A stretch of DNA of 64,000 nucleotides from Amphibalanus amphitrite (Eukaryota > Arthropoda > Thecostraca > Balanomorpha > Balanidae), in the NCBI RefSeq assembly GCF_019059575.1, contig NW_024883092.1, forward strand, positions 62,001 to 126,000, written 5' to 3'. The position numbers and the translations under genes were made by a program. This document shows positions 1 through 11,500 of the stretch, in pieces (the stretch's first letter is position 1; every line of letters begins with the position of its first letter). The notes under the pieces were generated by a model, which saw nothing but the letters and a program-made list of their open reading frames with translations, made no database searches and was not told where the DNA came from.

Positions 1-107
1 CGACTGTCCTCTCCTGGTCTGTCTACAGGAGACGAAGCTGAAGCCGGGTGGGCTACCATTTCTATATTTTTTATTATATTTTTAGTTTAAAAAATATCGT
101 TTCAGGG

Positions 108-225
108 CTGTGACGAAAAATAAGTGGCCTAAATCCGATGAGAAAACAGGATTTGGGGGTACCCTAGGTTTGGCTCCTGGCATGAGTTGGCCTCCCCCAA
201 AACGCAGGTCTGGATCCGCCAGTGT
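108..225. mobile_element. Fragment related to the hAT-like element at 52 kb
   Basis: The words aagtggcctaaatccgatga (near 121-140) and tctggatccgcca (near 207-220) match sequence inside and at the end of the element at 52067-52551. This suggests a diverged or truncated family member. Confidence 0.5.
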
Positions 226-308
226 GTTAGGCTCCAATAGGATAACATATGGAAAACCACTCCTCGCGCTGCGAGCCAACTACGTCACATTGCCGTAACG
301 TCAAACTC

Positions 309-543
309 TAATGGAAATCAGATGGAATAGTAACCTTTTGCTCATAACTAAAGTAAGCCAAAAACAAATCCAAAATATATTTTCGGTGCTGGACCTTCTT
401 CAGTGGAATGGTCCACTGAAGAATGGTTCCAGAGTGGAATGGTTTCCACTGAAGAAGGTCCAGCACCGAAAATATATTTTGGATTTGTTTTTGGCTTACT
501 TTAGTTATGAGCAAAAGGTTACTATTCCATCTGATTTCCATTA
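309..543. mobile_element. Small foldback element
   Basis: Two 100-bp arms (309-408 and 444-543) are almost perfect reverse complements, separated by a 35-bp loop. A 14-bp direct repeat (taacgtcaaactct) lies at 296-309, at the left edge, and again at 589-602, 45 bp beyond the right arm. A transcript would form a very stable hairpin. Confidence 0.85.
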
Positions 544-602
544 TAATCATAATCATGCTCAAAAAAACGTTTCACACCATTCAATCATTAACGTCAAACT
601 CT

Positions 603-1730
603 TTCAAAACTAAATTAGCCCAGAACTATTCCCTATTTCATTAATCTCCCGCAGTTGAGAAATAGTCAGCCGTCGCTCGGTATATTTGAAGTTACGAAAG
701 TCTACAGCTAAGTTTTATTGGTACCCCTTAAAGCTCTGAATTTGACAGCTCACTTCATGTCTATGCTTAACTTTCAACGAATATGGGACTCTAATTGAAT
801 GCCGCAATACGTCATTTGGAACTTATTTGGGAACACATCAGAGGGCAGTTGAAGCCGTGACCGAGGCAAAGACGGCGGGCCGGAAGCCTCATTCATTAGA
901 AAGGGATTTACTTTAGTCCAGCCTGGTAGATATACGATAACCGACTCATTCAATTTTTTCATGGAAGTGGATAGAGCGGTCTACGCAGTACGCAATGAAC
1001 TGAACAGCCTGCCACCGACTGCCTCAGGCTGTACGGTAGATCTGCTGTTATCTCTGCCCCGGATGCGTGCATATCTATATCTTTATTTTTATTTTCATTT
1101 TCTATTCTTGCCTTAAAACCAAGTTTTTCTTTTCCTTTTTTGGACAGTTAGATTTTAAATACAAAATTGTGTAATACCAAATTTTACTTTAATACCAAAC
1201 AATTTAAGAATTACAAATTGTTTAATACCATTGTTCATGCATTGCAATGGAGCGTAAAACTGAGTTGTTGTAATCAATGTTCAATTGATCAAATACCTAT
1301 CTACATTATTTGAATCAAAAATTCTGAAATTCTGAATATTCTTTCTGAATCACAAAACAGTCTACGTTATTGGTGCTAGCCCAGCTTCCCCTGTCTGATA
1401 TATTTATAGGTCAAAACTCGTGATAAATCTGGTAATGGCGAAAGAGCCTCTATCTGCAGCAAACACTAATATCGATCACTGGCGCAGGGCAGCTAACACG
1501 GGGAGCACAAGGGTCAAAGGCTCGCATCAACGACATTGACTCGGCCGCTCAGCCAATATTTGCTCGACCTTAGTGTAATATAACGATTAGTTCGGGAAGG
1601 CTGGAACTGAGACCTGATCAAAGCATGTCTAATGGATAATTAATCACCGAGCCAGTAGTGTAAACACCAAACATATTTTACTGGGCATCACTTGAGCAAC
1701 AAGTGAACATACTAAACAATTGTACGTACA
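603..1730. other. Region without identifiable gene
   Basis: AT-rich sequence with no convincing exon. Some short near-repeats such as 'accaaattttactttaataccaaacaattt' style stretches are present at 1170-1230. Probably intergenic or the 3' flank of gene 1. Confidence 0.5.
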
Positions 1731-1952
1731 TTAACAAATAACAACCGTAATCCTGCACACAAAATAAACAGCAGCATGCACTAAACATTCCCAAACAAAC
1801 AAACATTCCAAGCATGCACAAAGCTTTGCGTCATGCGCCAGAGCGTCCGCACAGAGCCGCTGCCGTCTGGCCCACTGGCATCCGACCCAGGGGACCTCGC
1901 GCTGGAGAGGTCCGCAGTCTGCCACTAATGTGTCCGTCGCGTCCGGCCGCGA
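1731..1952 (-). CDS. Candidate terminal exon of gene 1 (weak)
   Basis: A GC-rich island at about 1.8-2.4 kb holds a 223-codon open frame on the minus strand. An acceptor-like gacgccacag at 1953-1962 could splice in phase 0 to 73 codons and a stop. I see no recognisable motif. The frame may be open only because of its GC content, and it could equally be 3' UTR or unrelated. Confidence 0.13.
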   Translation of the reverse strand, partial: SRPDATDTLVADCGPLQREVPWVGCQWARRQRLCADALAHDAKLCACLECLFVWECLVHAAVYFVCRITVVIC

Positions 1953-3855
1953 CTGTGGCGTCACAGGAGTCAGATCACCACTCCCACAAACGAGCGGTCT
2001 CACAGCGCTGATCGCCGTCACAACTCTCAGCGCATCGCGGCGACGGGACGGGGACAGAACGTCGGCGCCGTCACTTCTGCGTCGTCTGAACAACGTCAGA
2101 GGTGAGGGCACTCGGCGCGTCGCCACACCCGCGGGGCGGTTTCTCTGAGAGTCCACGTGGGTCTCTGAGAGTCCGCGCAGCCATCGCTCGACCGCAGTCG
2201 GTCGGCCGGCGGTGGCCCGGACGCCACTGTCTGCGACAGGCCGGATTGGCGAGCTCTCCAGGCGTCCCTTAGAGCTGTCACGGCCAGCAGGGCCCGGGGG
2301 ACGCCAGGAGAGACCGGTCCATAGGCCGGACGCCGCGGGGGACACATACCATGGCCACATAACCGCACTGGCCGGCGTATTTGCACCACATGAACCGCGC
2401 ATTACCGTGCCATCGGCTCTATTGCGTCATTCAAGACAAAATGCGAGCACTCTGGGGCATGGCAGGGGGAAAGTCCGTCCATGTAACCACCAACAAATAC
2501 GCTGATAAAAAGAAATTAAAGTAATAAATACAAGTAAAGTAATATAAAGCACGTTAATGAGCGCCGTGTTATGAATCTCACATGACCCATGCGTATCCCA
2601 CACTGACCCAAAGGTAGCCCCAGGCTGTTAGCGTCCGTCATATAATGAGCAGAACAGGATAAAAAATGACACATAACTTCAGTCAGCTATCATGCATAAG
2701 GCAGTGAGCGCTCTTACGTGCGGTATGGTATATGAATAAATAAGCGCCGACACTCAGGAAAAGTGCGCTTTCTAGCTGGCAACATATCCACACGGGATCG
2801 ATAAATAAAAGCGGAAGCATGTGAGAAAAAGAAACACAGGCAGGCATTGGAAGAGGATAGGTGGCAGCGAAGTGGAGGCAACGCTTCTTTACCAACACCA
2901 AAGGAAGGACAGGAGGAAGGCAGACGAGCACACAGCATGCGGATAACAGACACTAGTCGGTACCATGGCCCAGCCCCTCGTGCGCCGGCCGGCCCGGCCT
3001 GCCCGACCGCCGAGCCCGCCCGCCGCCGACGTGGTGTCGTAAAAAAGTGGAATGACGTAGTGTGATGTATTATAGTGGCGAGTAACATTAGGTGGTGTTG
3101 AGAGAGATTGAGTGGCATGTAAAGCAACAAATTATGGCAGTAAAGCGACAAATTATGGCAGTAAGATATGGTCGCTGCCAAACAGAGGTAGACAATGTAG
3201 AGTCTCGAGGTGGCCTATAGTTAAATATTTCGGTAGGGAATGCAGATAAGCGCAGCGATGTAAAACAGCGTAGAGCGTCGCAGAGTGCGTGCCAATGTCT
3301 TGTCGCTGCGTGGAAGCTCAGCTCACTGATGCTTTATACTCGGAAATGGTTTCAGACAACGACTGCTGCGACTCGATAGGTCGTCGCGGGTGGCAATGAC
3401 AGGCGCCTGACGCTGTTTTCGGCGACAATTGTGTGCGTTCGCTCGGATCTAGCTCGTCTGTCGCTTGCAGATCTATTCCGGTCTCTGATGGTTGAACTTG
3501 TAAGGGCGAAGATCCGCGGAAGTGTTTGGATGTTCGGGATAACGTGTGTGAGGAAAGCGATGTAGGCAGCTCAATGGAAAGATTGAAGCATCAGGTGGTG
3601 TTATGGCTCAAAAGAAGCATAGTGTAGTTATTTCGCAAAGTGGAAATGTCAAGTCTGAACCGACTCTAAAGCCATATTTTGACGTTCCACATTTCCACAA
3701 TGAATTATGATATATAGCTTGAATAGGCCGGTGCATTTAGAAGCCTGATGACACACAATATTGTGGGCATTCAGGGTGAGCACTAATGCACCGGCGCTCA
3801 TATTTCGTCAATCTTTTGTATATTTATGCACATGTTTGCCACTGTGTGTATTCTA

Positions 3856-5213
3856 CAGGGTGGAAAGTAATTACGCGAACATGTATTTTCTTACAATTTC
3901 GCCCGTCAGTGGAGATTTTGTATGAGCGCGGGCTGTTATGGAACATGACTGGTCGTGTTTGTTGTCGCCTCATCTAACAAAAGTGACCTTACTTTGAAAA
4001 ATGACTTGGAAGGTCTACAACACCTCTCGGCTTCGAGTGGTGCTGACGCCATACGCTGCTCAAGACCAAAATGGGCAAAGAGCTCAATTTGAAGTTGCCA
4101 GGGAAAGCGTTTGTGATTATTTTGGCTGGATTGGTGCGGAAGGGACTCGGAACGGTCTCGGCACCAGCATTACTCAATTACACCTTTGGTTGAAGCATAA
4201 TAAAACTTAAGAGGACTTAAAAAGCAAAGCCGTTGGCGGCAGTAAAACCTCGGCGAATTGAGGCGCCGAATGGGTGGTCACCATTTCCGCGACCAAACGA
4301 CAACAGTCGACCCGAAAACAGGCGAAATGGTTTACTTTGGCCGGGTACCCGATCTAAGATATCACGATTCATACATAAATCCGTGAAAATTCGAAAATCA
4401 AGCCGTACAAACAATCGAGATGGCCAAAATTAATGAATTAACAGCAGGATTGTCAATTTAAGTTTTCTAAAGACCGCCAAACCTGAACAGAGGAGGACAG
4501 GCAGCTGGCTTTGTGGTTGGGTGAGACATCTTCGAAGCTATTTCATCCGTCAAACCTGCAGAACAACGCGTTGGGGGCTGCTGATGCGTCCGACGTCCCG
4601 CCCGTCCCAACCTTCAAACATCCGGCAAAGGAACACACATCAGCGTGTTATGAGCGCCCGGATGATGTCAGAATTGCATGTAGTGACCAACAAGGCCACC
4701 AAAAATAAAGTATACAACTAGTGGAACATCCTTCCAGACGAGTCTCTTTAGCTAATCCATCAATGCACCAAAAGGGGCAAAATGATTGAGCGCACTTTTG
4801 TGCCCGACGCAAAGAAACTCTTCTTCATGATTGATAAAGTCCTTCCTCTCACGGCCAAAAAGACGCAAGAATGGTGCCTTGAGAACCTGTTCTTCTTCCG
4901 GGCATATAATGGTCAATCTGGGAATAGCCCAGACCTCAATTTGATCAAAAATATCCAGGCGACTCTTCAGGAGAGCGTCTAAGAGCTGCTAGTAGCCACC
5001 AACATCGATTGCCTCACCAGACAGCTCCAGGAGGCGTGGAATAAGCTTTGGCCAACAGTGCTTGACATGCTCATGTCAATTATGCCTGAACGCCTTTGTC
5101 AGTGTATCGCACATAAATAGGAATATATGAAAAGATGAAATTGTCATGTTACCACCGCTTTTTCCATTGCTATAAGACGAAAAAGTATGTTCGCGTAATT
5201 ACTTTCCACCCTG
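3856..5213 (+). mobile_element. Tc1/mariner-superfamily element, degenerate
   Basis: A 1358-bp element with perfect 27-bp terminal inverted repeats starting CAGGGTGGAAAGTAATTACG, flanked by TA on both sides. That target and the ~1.3 kb length are typical of the superfamily. The plus-strand interior contains broken transposase sequence, including NSPDLNLIKN near 4920-4955, which corresponds to the conserved NSPDLNPIE block near the last catalytic acid. Frequent stops and frameshifts make it non-coding. It lies in the last detected intron of gene 1. Confidence 0.88.
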
Positions 5214-5461
5214 TATGTATAAGCCTTTGTGCAGCATCTGGCTGCCTCTGTGTCATTATCTTCCGAACCCGCCTGTCAGCCTGTGTCAATGCTACTGTGT
5301 CTGTGACTCTGTACCCGCGCCGACGTCTGTGTTTCTCGGTACCACCCGTGTGTCCCTGCGGCGGGCGGGCGGCCCGGCGGACGGCGCAGCCTCGGCCGGC
5401 CGGCGGGGAGGTTACAGGCCCGTCAGCCCGGCTCTGGGGAACCGCTGGCTCCGACCCTCAC

Positions 5462-5572
5462 CTTGTCGGCTCGCGCGGCCACCGTCTGCAGAGGAGAGCT
5501 GCCCTGGCCGCGCAGCTGCCGCACCGAGCGCAATCGCAGCCGGCCCGACTCGCCGCCCAGCGGCTCGTCCGT
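5462..5572 (-). CDS. Gene 1 coding exon 12 (last one found)
   Basis: 111 bp, 37 codons, phase 0 (cccacag acceptor, AAG|GTGAGG donor). It encodes TDEPLGGESGRLRLRSVRQL then RGQGSSPLQTVAARADK. A further exon is expected downstream. The following intron contains the mariner-type element. Confidence 0.7.
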
Positions 5573-8500
5573 CTGTGGGTACACGGGCAGGGGTGAGAGG
5601 GGCGGGGTGCTGCACGGCGGGGTGGGTGAGATATATTTTTTTTAACAGGAGGAGATCGAAATAATTATTAATTCATAATATTCAGAAACCACTCGGCGGA
5701 TCTAGATAAGGAGAAAGCTGATAACACAGTTAAATGTGTAAGTGAATAAGTAAAATAAGCTGAAATATTAAGCCCAAATTACATACACACAGGAACCCAC
5801 AACCATCACCCACGAAATGACCGAAAAGTCCACCAAAGTAGCCGCCCCCCCCCCACAATCCTCCATCCCTCATCCCCACCCCCGTCCCGGTCCCCACCTT
5901 TTCGGCACAAATCATCACTCGCAGTGAGCCGTCCTGATGTCCCACGTACAGGTGGTCACCGTCGGCGTCCAGGGCAGTGATGGCCTGCTTCAGACAGTAG
6001 CCGGCGCCGACAGCCGCGCATTTCTGCCGCGATTGATAGATGGGTTAATATATAGATGGAGTTCGACAAATAGAATATAGATGAATAGATAGGCAGAGTT
6101 TATTAGCACTGCAGAAAATGTTAAAATTTGAATTAAACACATGATAGACATAAAAATAATATTACTAGAACATGGACTGCACACGGTAATAACAGCCTTA
6201 CAACTTTATAACACCAACAATTTTATAATAATGCTCGAAGTTGTCTGACTCAGCCATAAGAATAACGATTATCAGTTTACGTTGACTCGTGCATTCATCG
6301 CAGTACGAGGCGGCAGAATTTGGTAATGTCTGCATTATTGTCTGTCAGAACTCAGAAGCCATGACTGAGAGCACTGAGTGAGGCCGGCCGGGCACGGAGC
6401 GGGCGGGACAGAGCGGGGGAGGAGCGGTGCGGGTCGGGGCGGGACGGGGAGGGGCAGGGAGGTTCCAGTCATTGTCCAATCCCTCGCGGATAGATCCGCG
6501 ACGAGAGGACCACACAAGTCACGGAGGCCGCGACACAAGCGGCCCCGACGGAGCGCGATATGAGCGGCCAAAATAGCGGCACGTCGATAGCACGGAGCTG
6601 TGAATGGCCTTCCAGGAAGTCAGTAAATCCCGTACCGGATGGTGGCGCGGCGCCAACGGCATGGAAAAAGCAGCATTAAACCAGATTGGGATCTGTGTAT
6701 GAGCTGCGAACGTGTTTGGTGTGCTAGGAAATATTTTGAAGAGAAGTTCGGCGAGGCGGTGCCGGATCCAGTTGTAGGAGTTCAATCATTGCTCAATGTT
6801 CATATTATTGTCAATACGTTTTCTGCGAGAACTGGGCAGAAGCCAAAATCTGAAGCATTCCTCATTTTACTTTCTGAGAACGTCTCAATATATGATACGT
6901 TGGCTTACCGAAATGGTTTATTCGCAATTTTCTATGCCTAGGTGGCCTGGGACATGCTAGGAGACATTTAGTGAAACGCTTCAACCACTGTTTTATGCGA
7001 ACCCGTTTTGCAGAATGCAGGGGGCTTTACGTCAGTTTATAGCATCGACCACTAGCAAAGCCCAAAGCTCCCATCATAGCTGTTGAAGCGTTCTATTCAG
7101 ATCTGAGAGATTACTAACCGACGCGGCACACAATCACAGACTTTAATGAACTCGTAGGGATAAATAAATACGGCAGTCCGGACCTGGCGGATGAGATAAT
7201 AGGATTTGTGACTCAAAGCTATCCGCCGCGACCTAAATCCTACCTCGATAATACAGCCAGGAGAGGAATGGCTTTAATGCGAATGAAAACGAGTGTGATG
7301 TAGGCAGTTAAAATCACGCCACAAGCCAAAAACAAGGCAAAATGATAATTCAAATCCCTAATGCCTGAAACAGACTCTTTCCGCGGTCAGGAAATCGCAT
7401 GCGAGAGCCTATTCAAATACATGGAAGCACGCTCGCATCAATCGTACGCACCTCCCGGATGCGATTGATACGGGAGGAATTATAATGTATTTGAATAGGC
7501 TCTCGCATTGCGATTTCCTGAACGCGGAAAGAGTCTGTTTCAGCCATAAGTCCCACACATCCTATCATACCACACAAAACCAGCCACACCCCTCCTCACC
7601 TCGAGATCGACAACGCTGAGGCAGCAGGAGGGTCTTGTGGAGACGGCCGGCGCCCCGGGCCGGAGGGTGTGCAGCGCGTGGCCCCATCGCACGGCCAGAT
7701 GACAGCCCTGGTCGGCCACCTGAGACCCCACCGTCGACAGGAGCTCGCCTGACCGGCAGATTGTGGGCGTTAAATGAGCTGAGCAGCTGAGAGCGTTGGG
7801 GGGGGGGGACGATAGGGGGCACAGTGGGCGTTGGACGAGCGTAGAGACTAGGGATTAGGGAGGGTCAGGAGTCACACGTCCCGCGCGCAGCAGACGCGGG
7901 ACGTGACCCGACGATCCAACGCAATAAGCTCATTCCGCACGATGGAGCCACAAAGAAGGCGATAATAGCATTTCCTTAGCAACCGAGGCTCGTCTCGGCA
8001 AAGTGGAAGGTCACACGCGAGTGCTAGTATTCATCGCTGGGGACAAAAACACAAAGATGAAAGCCTGTTAGGTCATGCAAATACATTTTCAGTTAACAAC
8101 AATAGTCGAGCCTCCCTGAAAGACGCTGACATAGCATAAATAAATAAATAAATAAATAAATAAATATATAAATAAATATATAAATAAGGCTCAATATTTA
8201 AGTAAGATGCATATAGCAATTGCCAGGTCTGCTTACCAAGCACACGTGATTTTCGGTTCCCAATAGCCACTTATCAATCCACACTCTTCACCGCTCATCA
8301 TATTTAAAGCAACTAAGTTCCGGAGAACCTTTTCCATTTCCGCTCTCCACTTCCATTTTCCTTCATATCCCTCTTCACCATCTCCCGGTCATGACCATCA
8401 TCCCAAGCCACGATCACCGTCGAGCAGCGAACACTGACTTACTATCCCTCTAACCCTTTCCCTCACCAACTCCCTACCAGTATAACGCCTTTTGGGGCGA

Positions 8501-11500
8501 CTAACGGAGCGAGCGAGAGGGTGAGCCTTGCACGTGCGAAATTTCGAGAGGGTACCTCCAGCTGACTTGTGCACGGCACCCTACTAACCGGTCTCTAGCG
8601 ATGTGCCAAATTTGAGCACAATCGGCCCAGCCGTTCTCGAGATCTGGAAGCGGCACCCTGCACGTGCGCACGTGCAAAATGGGTCCCAACTGAGTTTTGC
8701 ACGGCACCCTACTAACCGGTCCCTAACCATGTGCCAAATTTGAGCGCCATCGGTCCAGCCGTTCTCGAGATCTGGAATCGACCCCTGCACGTGCGCACGT
8801 GCAGCAGCACCCCAATTCTGGCACATGGATATGCATTGCCTAGTGGGTGCCTACCTACATGCCAACTTTCAGCGCAATCGGCCAAGTAGTTACCGAGATA
8901 TTGCAACAATTACAAAAGTGACACCTCTTCGTTTTGCACATGGCACGTGCATAAGGGGTCACCCACATGCATCGGCAATAGTCCAATACTTGGTAGAAGG
9001 AATGAAGCTATCCTACAAAAATTACCGCGTGTAAATCGGTCAAGTGGTTGCTGAGATATAAGCGTCGCAGAATCGTGACCACGGCCGGCCGGTCGCTCAT
9101 ACTCAGAAATTTCCGTTAATCTAAGGAAAGACTCCGCTCGCTTCGCTCGCTCCGTAATCAGTTACCTCTTCTCGCTCAACACCGACATTTGCACGACCCC
9201 ATTAATTCTCCATTTCTCTACCTCATCTAGCATCCTTCCCATTTTAAACTAAAGCAGTGTCCCTTCTGTCCCTTCTGTCCACAGCTGTCCCTTCCTCCTT
9301 CCTGACGGGGAACAGCTTCTAATTCAGCTACCCCTCCCCCCGCCCATCCCACCCGTTACCCTGTCTCCTCACCCCACCTGTTACCCCCCCCCCCCCCCAC
9401 ACTCACCGTCCAGCCCGTCCCGGACCTGGAGGCACCTGCCGCGGATGGTGAGCGCCACGCGGCACGAGCCCTCCAGGTGGAACGGTCTCACACAGCCCAC
9501 GTCCCCCTGGACGGGGTGCCAGCTGAGCAGCACGTCGCCGGGCGGCCAGAACCGCAGCGGCAGCGGCCGGCCCTCCTCCTCGGGTAGGGTCTTCAGCGCC
9601 AACAGACGCTGCAGGGGGAGGGGGGGGGGCGTTAATGCTGGAAAGATGGTTGTGTAGTAATTGTACGGGTCTCAGTCCGACAAAAGGCACAGCAGGCAGA
9701 TATGTCAATCTGTCTGTGCTTCCACGTTTCGAAAATCAAAGCGGAGTAAAGAACAATATAAAAACGGCAATATAACATTCCTTTTGGTCATCCCAGGTCA
9801 CATTCACTCCCTTCAAAACAACAGTTGACAGGACGTTTCATCTCCCCGACATTGTGCACAGTTGTGCACCCGTCAGTACCTCCTGCCAGCACCTTTTACG
9901 CAAACTTATTTCCTCTAACAAAATTATCATTGTGATTATCGTTTGTCACGGTTATCAGGGTAACACAGCAAACCTAACAGTAAAAGCCACACCCTTTCCC
10001 CTTATGATTTCCTCGCTGACTCACTGATCTCTCATCCTCTCAGTCCTCTCACCTCAGCATTGACCACAGCGAAGAAGGCGTCTCCACCGATATAGAGCCG
10101 GTTGGCCTTGTGCGACAGGCAGCTAATGGTACTCCCCACGTGCACGCGGCGCACCGAGTGGCTCTCGAATGTCGACGTATTCGCCGCGGCATCTGAGCTC
10201 TCCGAGCCGGGCAGAGCGGGCGGCGGCGGCGGCGGGTCCGGCTGGAGAGAGGAGGGAGGGGCTAGTGAGGGTCCCCGGCGATAGCTGGAGAGAGGAGGGA
10301 GGGGCTAGTGAGGGTCCCCGACGGAGTTACAGCACGGTCGCACATATCGAGGGGGCTATAATACGGAGCTCTTAGCCTAGTGGACTTTCCGCCGTAAGTG
10401 TTATTGGTAGTATAGCCGAACGATCGTCAATAATTTCACCCATGAGATGGTCATCAGACTAGCCGCCACTTTGGCATTCACCGTAAAACCCAGTGGCGAA
10501 GTTTCATCAATCATCCGGAATTAAATGATAAATATCTCACATCCACCCTATCCCCCAAATCACACACACAAACTTTCCAGTTCCAAGATAGCAAGCAGTG
10601 CCTGAACTCCTACATAATGAGCAACCAACACCGCTAACACTTAACGCACATAACACGTACCTTAACCTGCGCTAGGATAGTAAGAGAGCCCGTATCGTCT
10701 CCGATAAGAACCGAGACGTGCTTGCTGATCTTCTTAACCGCCATACAGGTGGGCCGAGGGCGAGGTAGCGACGACGGAGCCGACCACTGGGGGCATAAGG
10801 AGAAGAGAGGGGGTCACTGCAGGGGCGGGGTGACGAAATTGTCCAACTAGGGGACACGAAACTGTCCAACTGCTGATAACGAAACTGTCCAACTAGGGGA
10901 CATGTAACTGTCCCGATGTTACACTTGCAGACAATTATTATGGCGGTTTAACCCGGCAGTTGCTGCCTGCTGGGGTATTTCGCCACCCACCGTTTGCTGG
11001 GGGGGGGGGGGGGGCGTTAAACGCCCCCAGCTGATAACTCGAGAACCAATAGGCGCAGCGAAACGCACGAGGCGGCAAACGAAAGAACGCGACGAGACGC
11101 TTCAGATGTGTACTTTAAAGTTGAATTTTGAGGTCACAGGTCGGGTCAAGGTCAGGTTAAACACCTGAAATCGGGCTTTCAGTAGCATGGACTTCAGGAC
11201 TTCGCAATGGGCGCCTCTCGTCATAAACTCTGTCAAAACGGTGCACAATCCATCATATAAGGCCTACAAGAGTGTCAGCTCCATGTAGGGGTCAGTCAAG
11301 CATAGGTCAGGGTCAAGGTCAGGTCAACCGGGTAGGCACATATCCCCGAAAATCAAAACTGATATTCGCAGCCTGTGACACATGTTTTATGGGTAATTTG
11401 GGGCGTAGAACATGATGGTGACATTCATTTTATCATATGTGTATACGTGTTTGGCTCAAAAAGTTCAATTTAAGAAATGCATGATCATGGTCGTGAAGTA

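Noticed and set aside
1..62. Possible exon after 'ctgtctacag' at the left border
   Set aside because: Only about 30 bases remain before a stop-rich AT stretch; no partner exon is visible.
2714..3181. Minus-strand frame of 155 codons as another gene 1 exon
   Set aside because: No acceptor gives the required phase and the sequence looks non-coding with runs of Phe/Ser/Leu.
6639..6941. 100-codon plus-strand frame (possible transposase remnant)
   Set aside because: Cys pairs (CMSCERVWC) are suggestive but no family pattern continues, and the frame ends without context.
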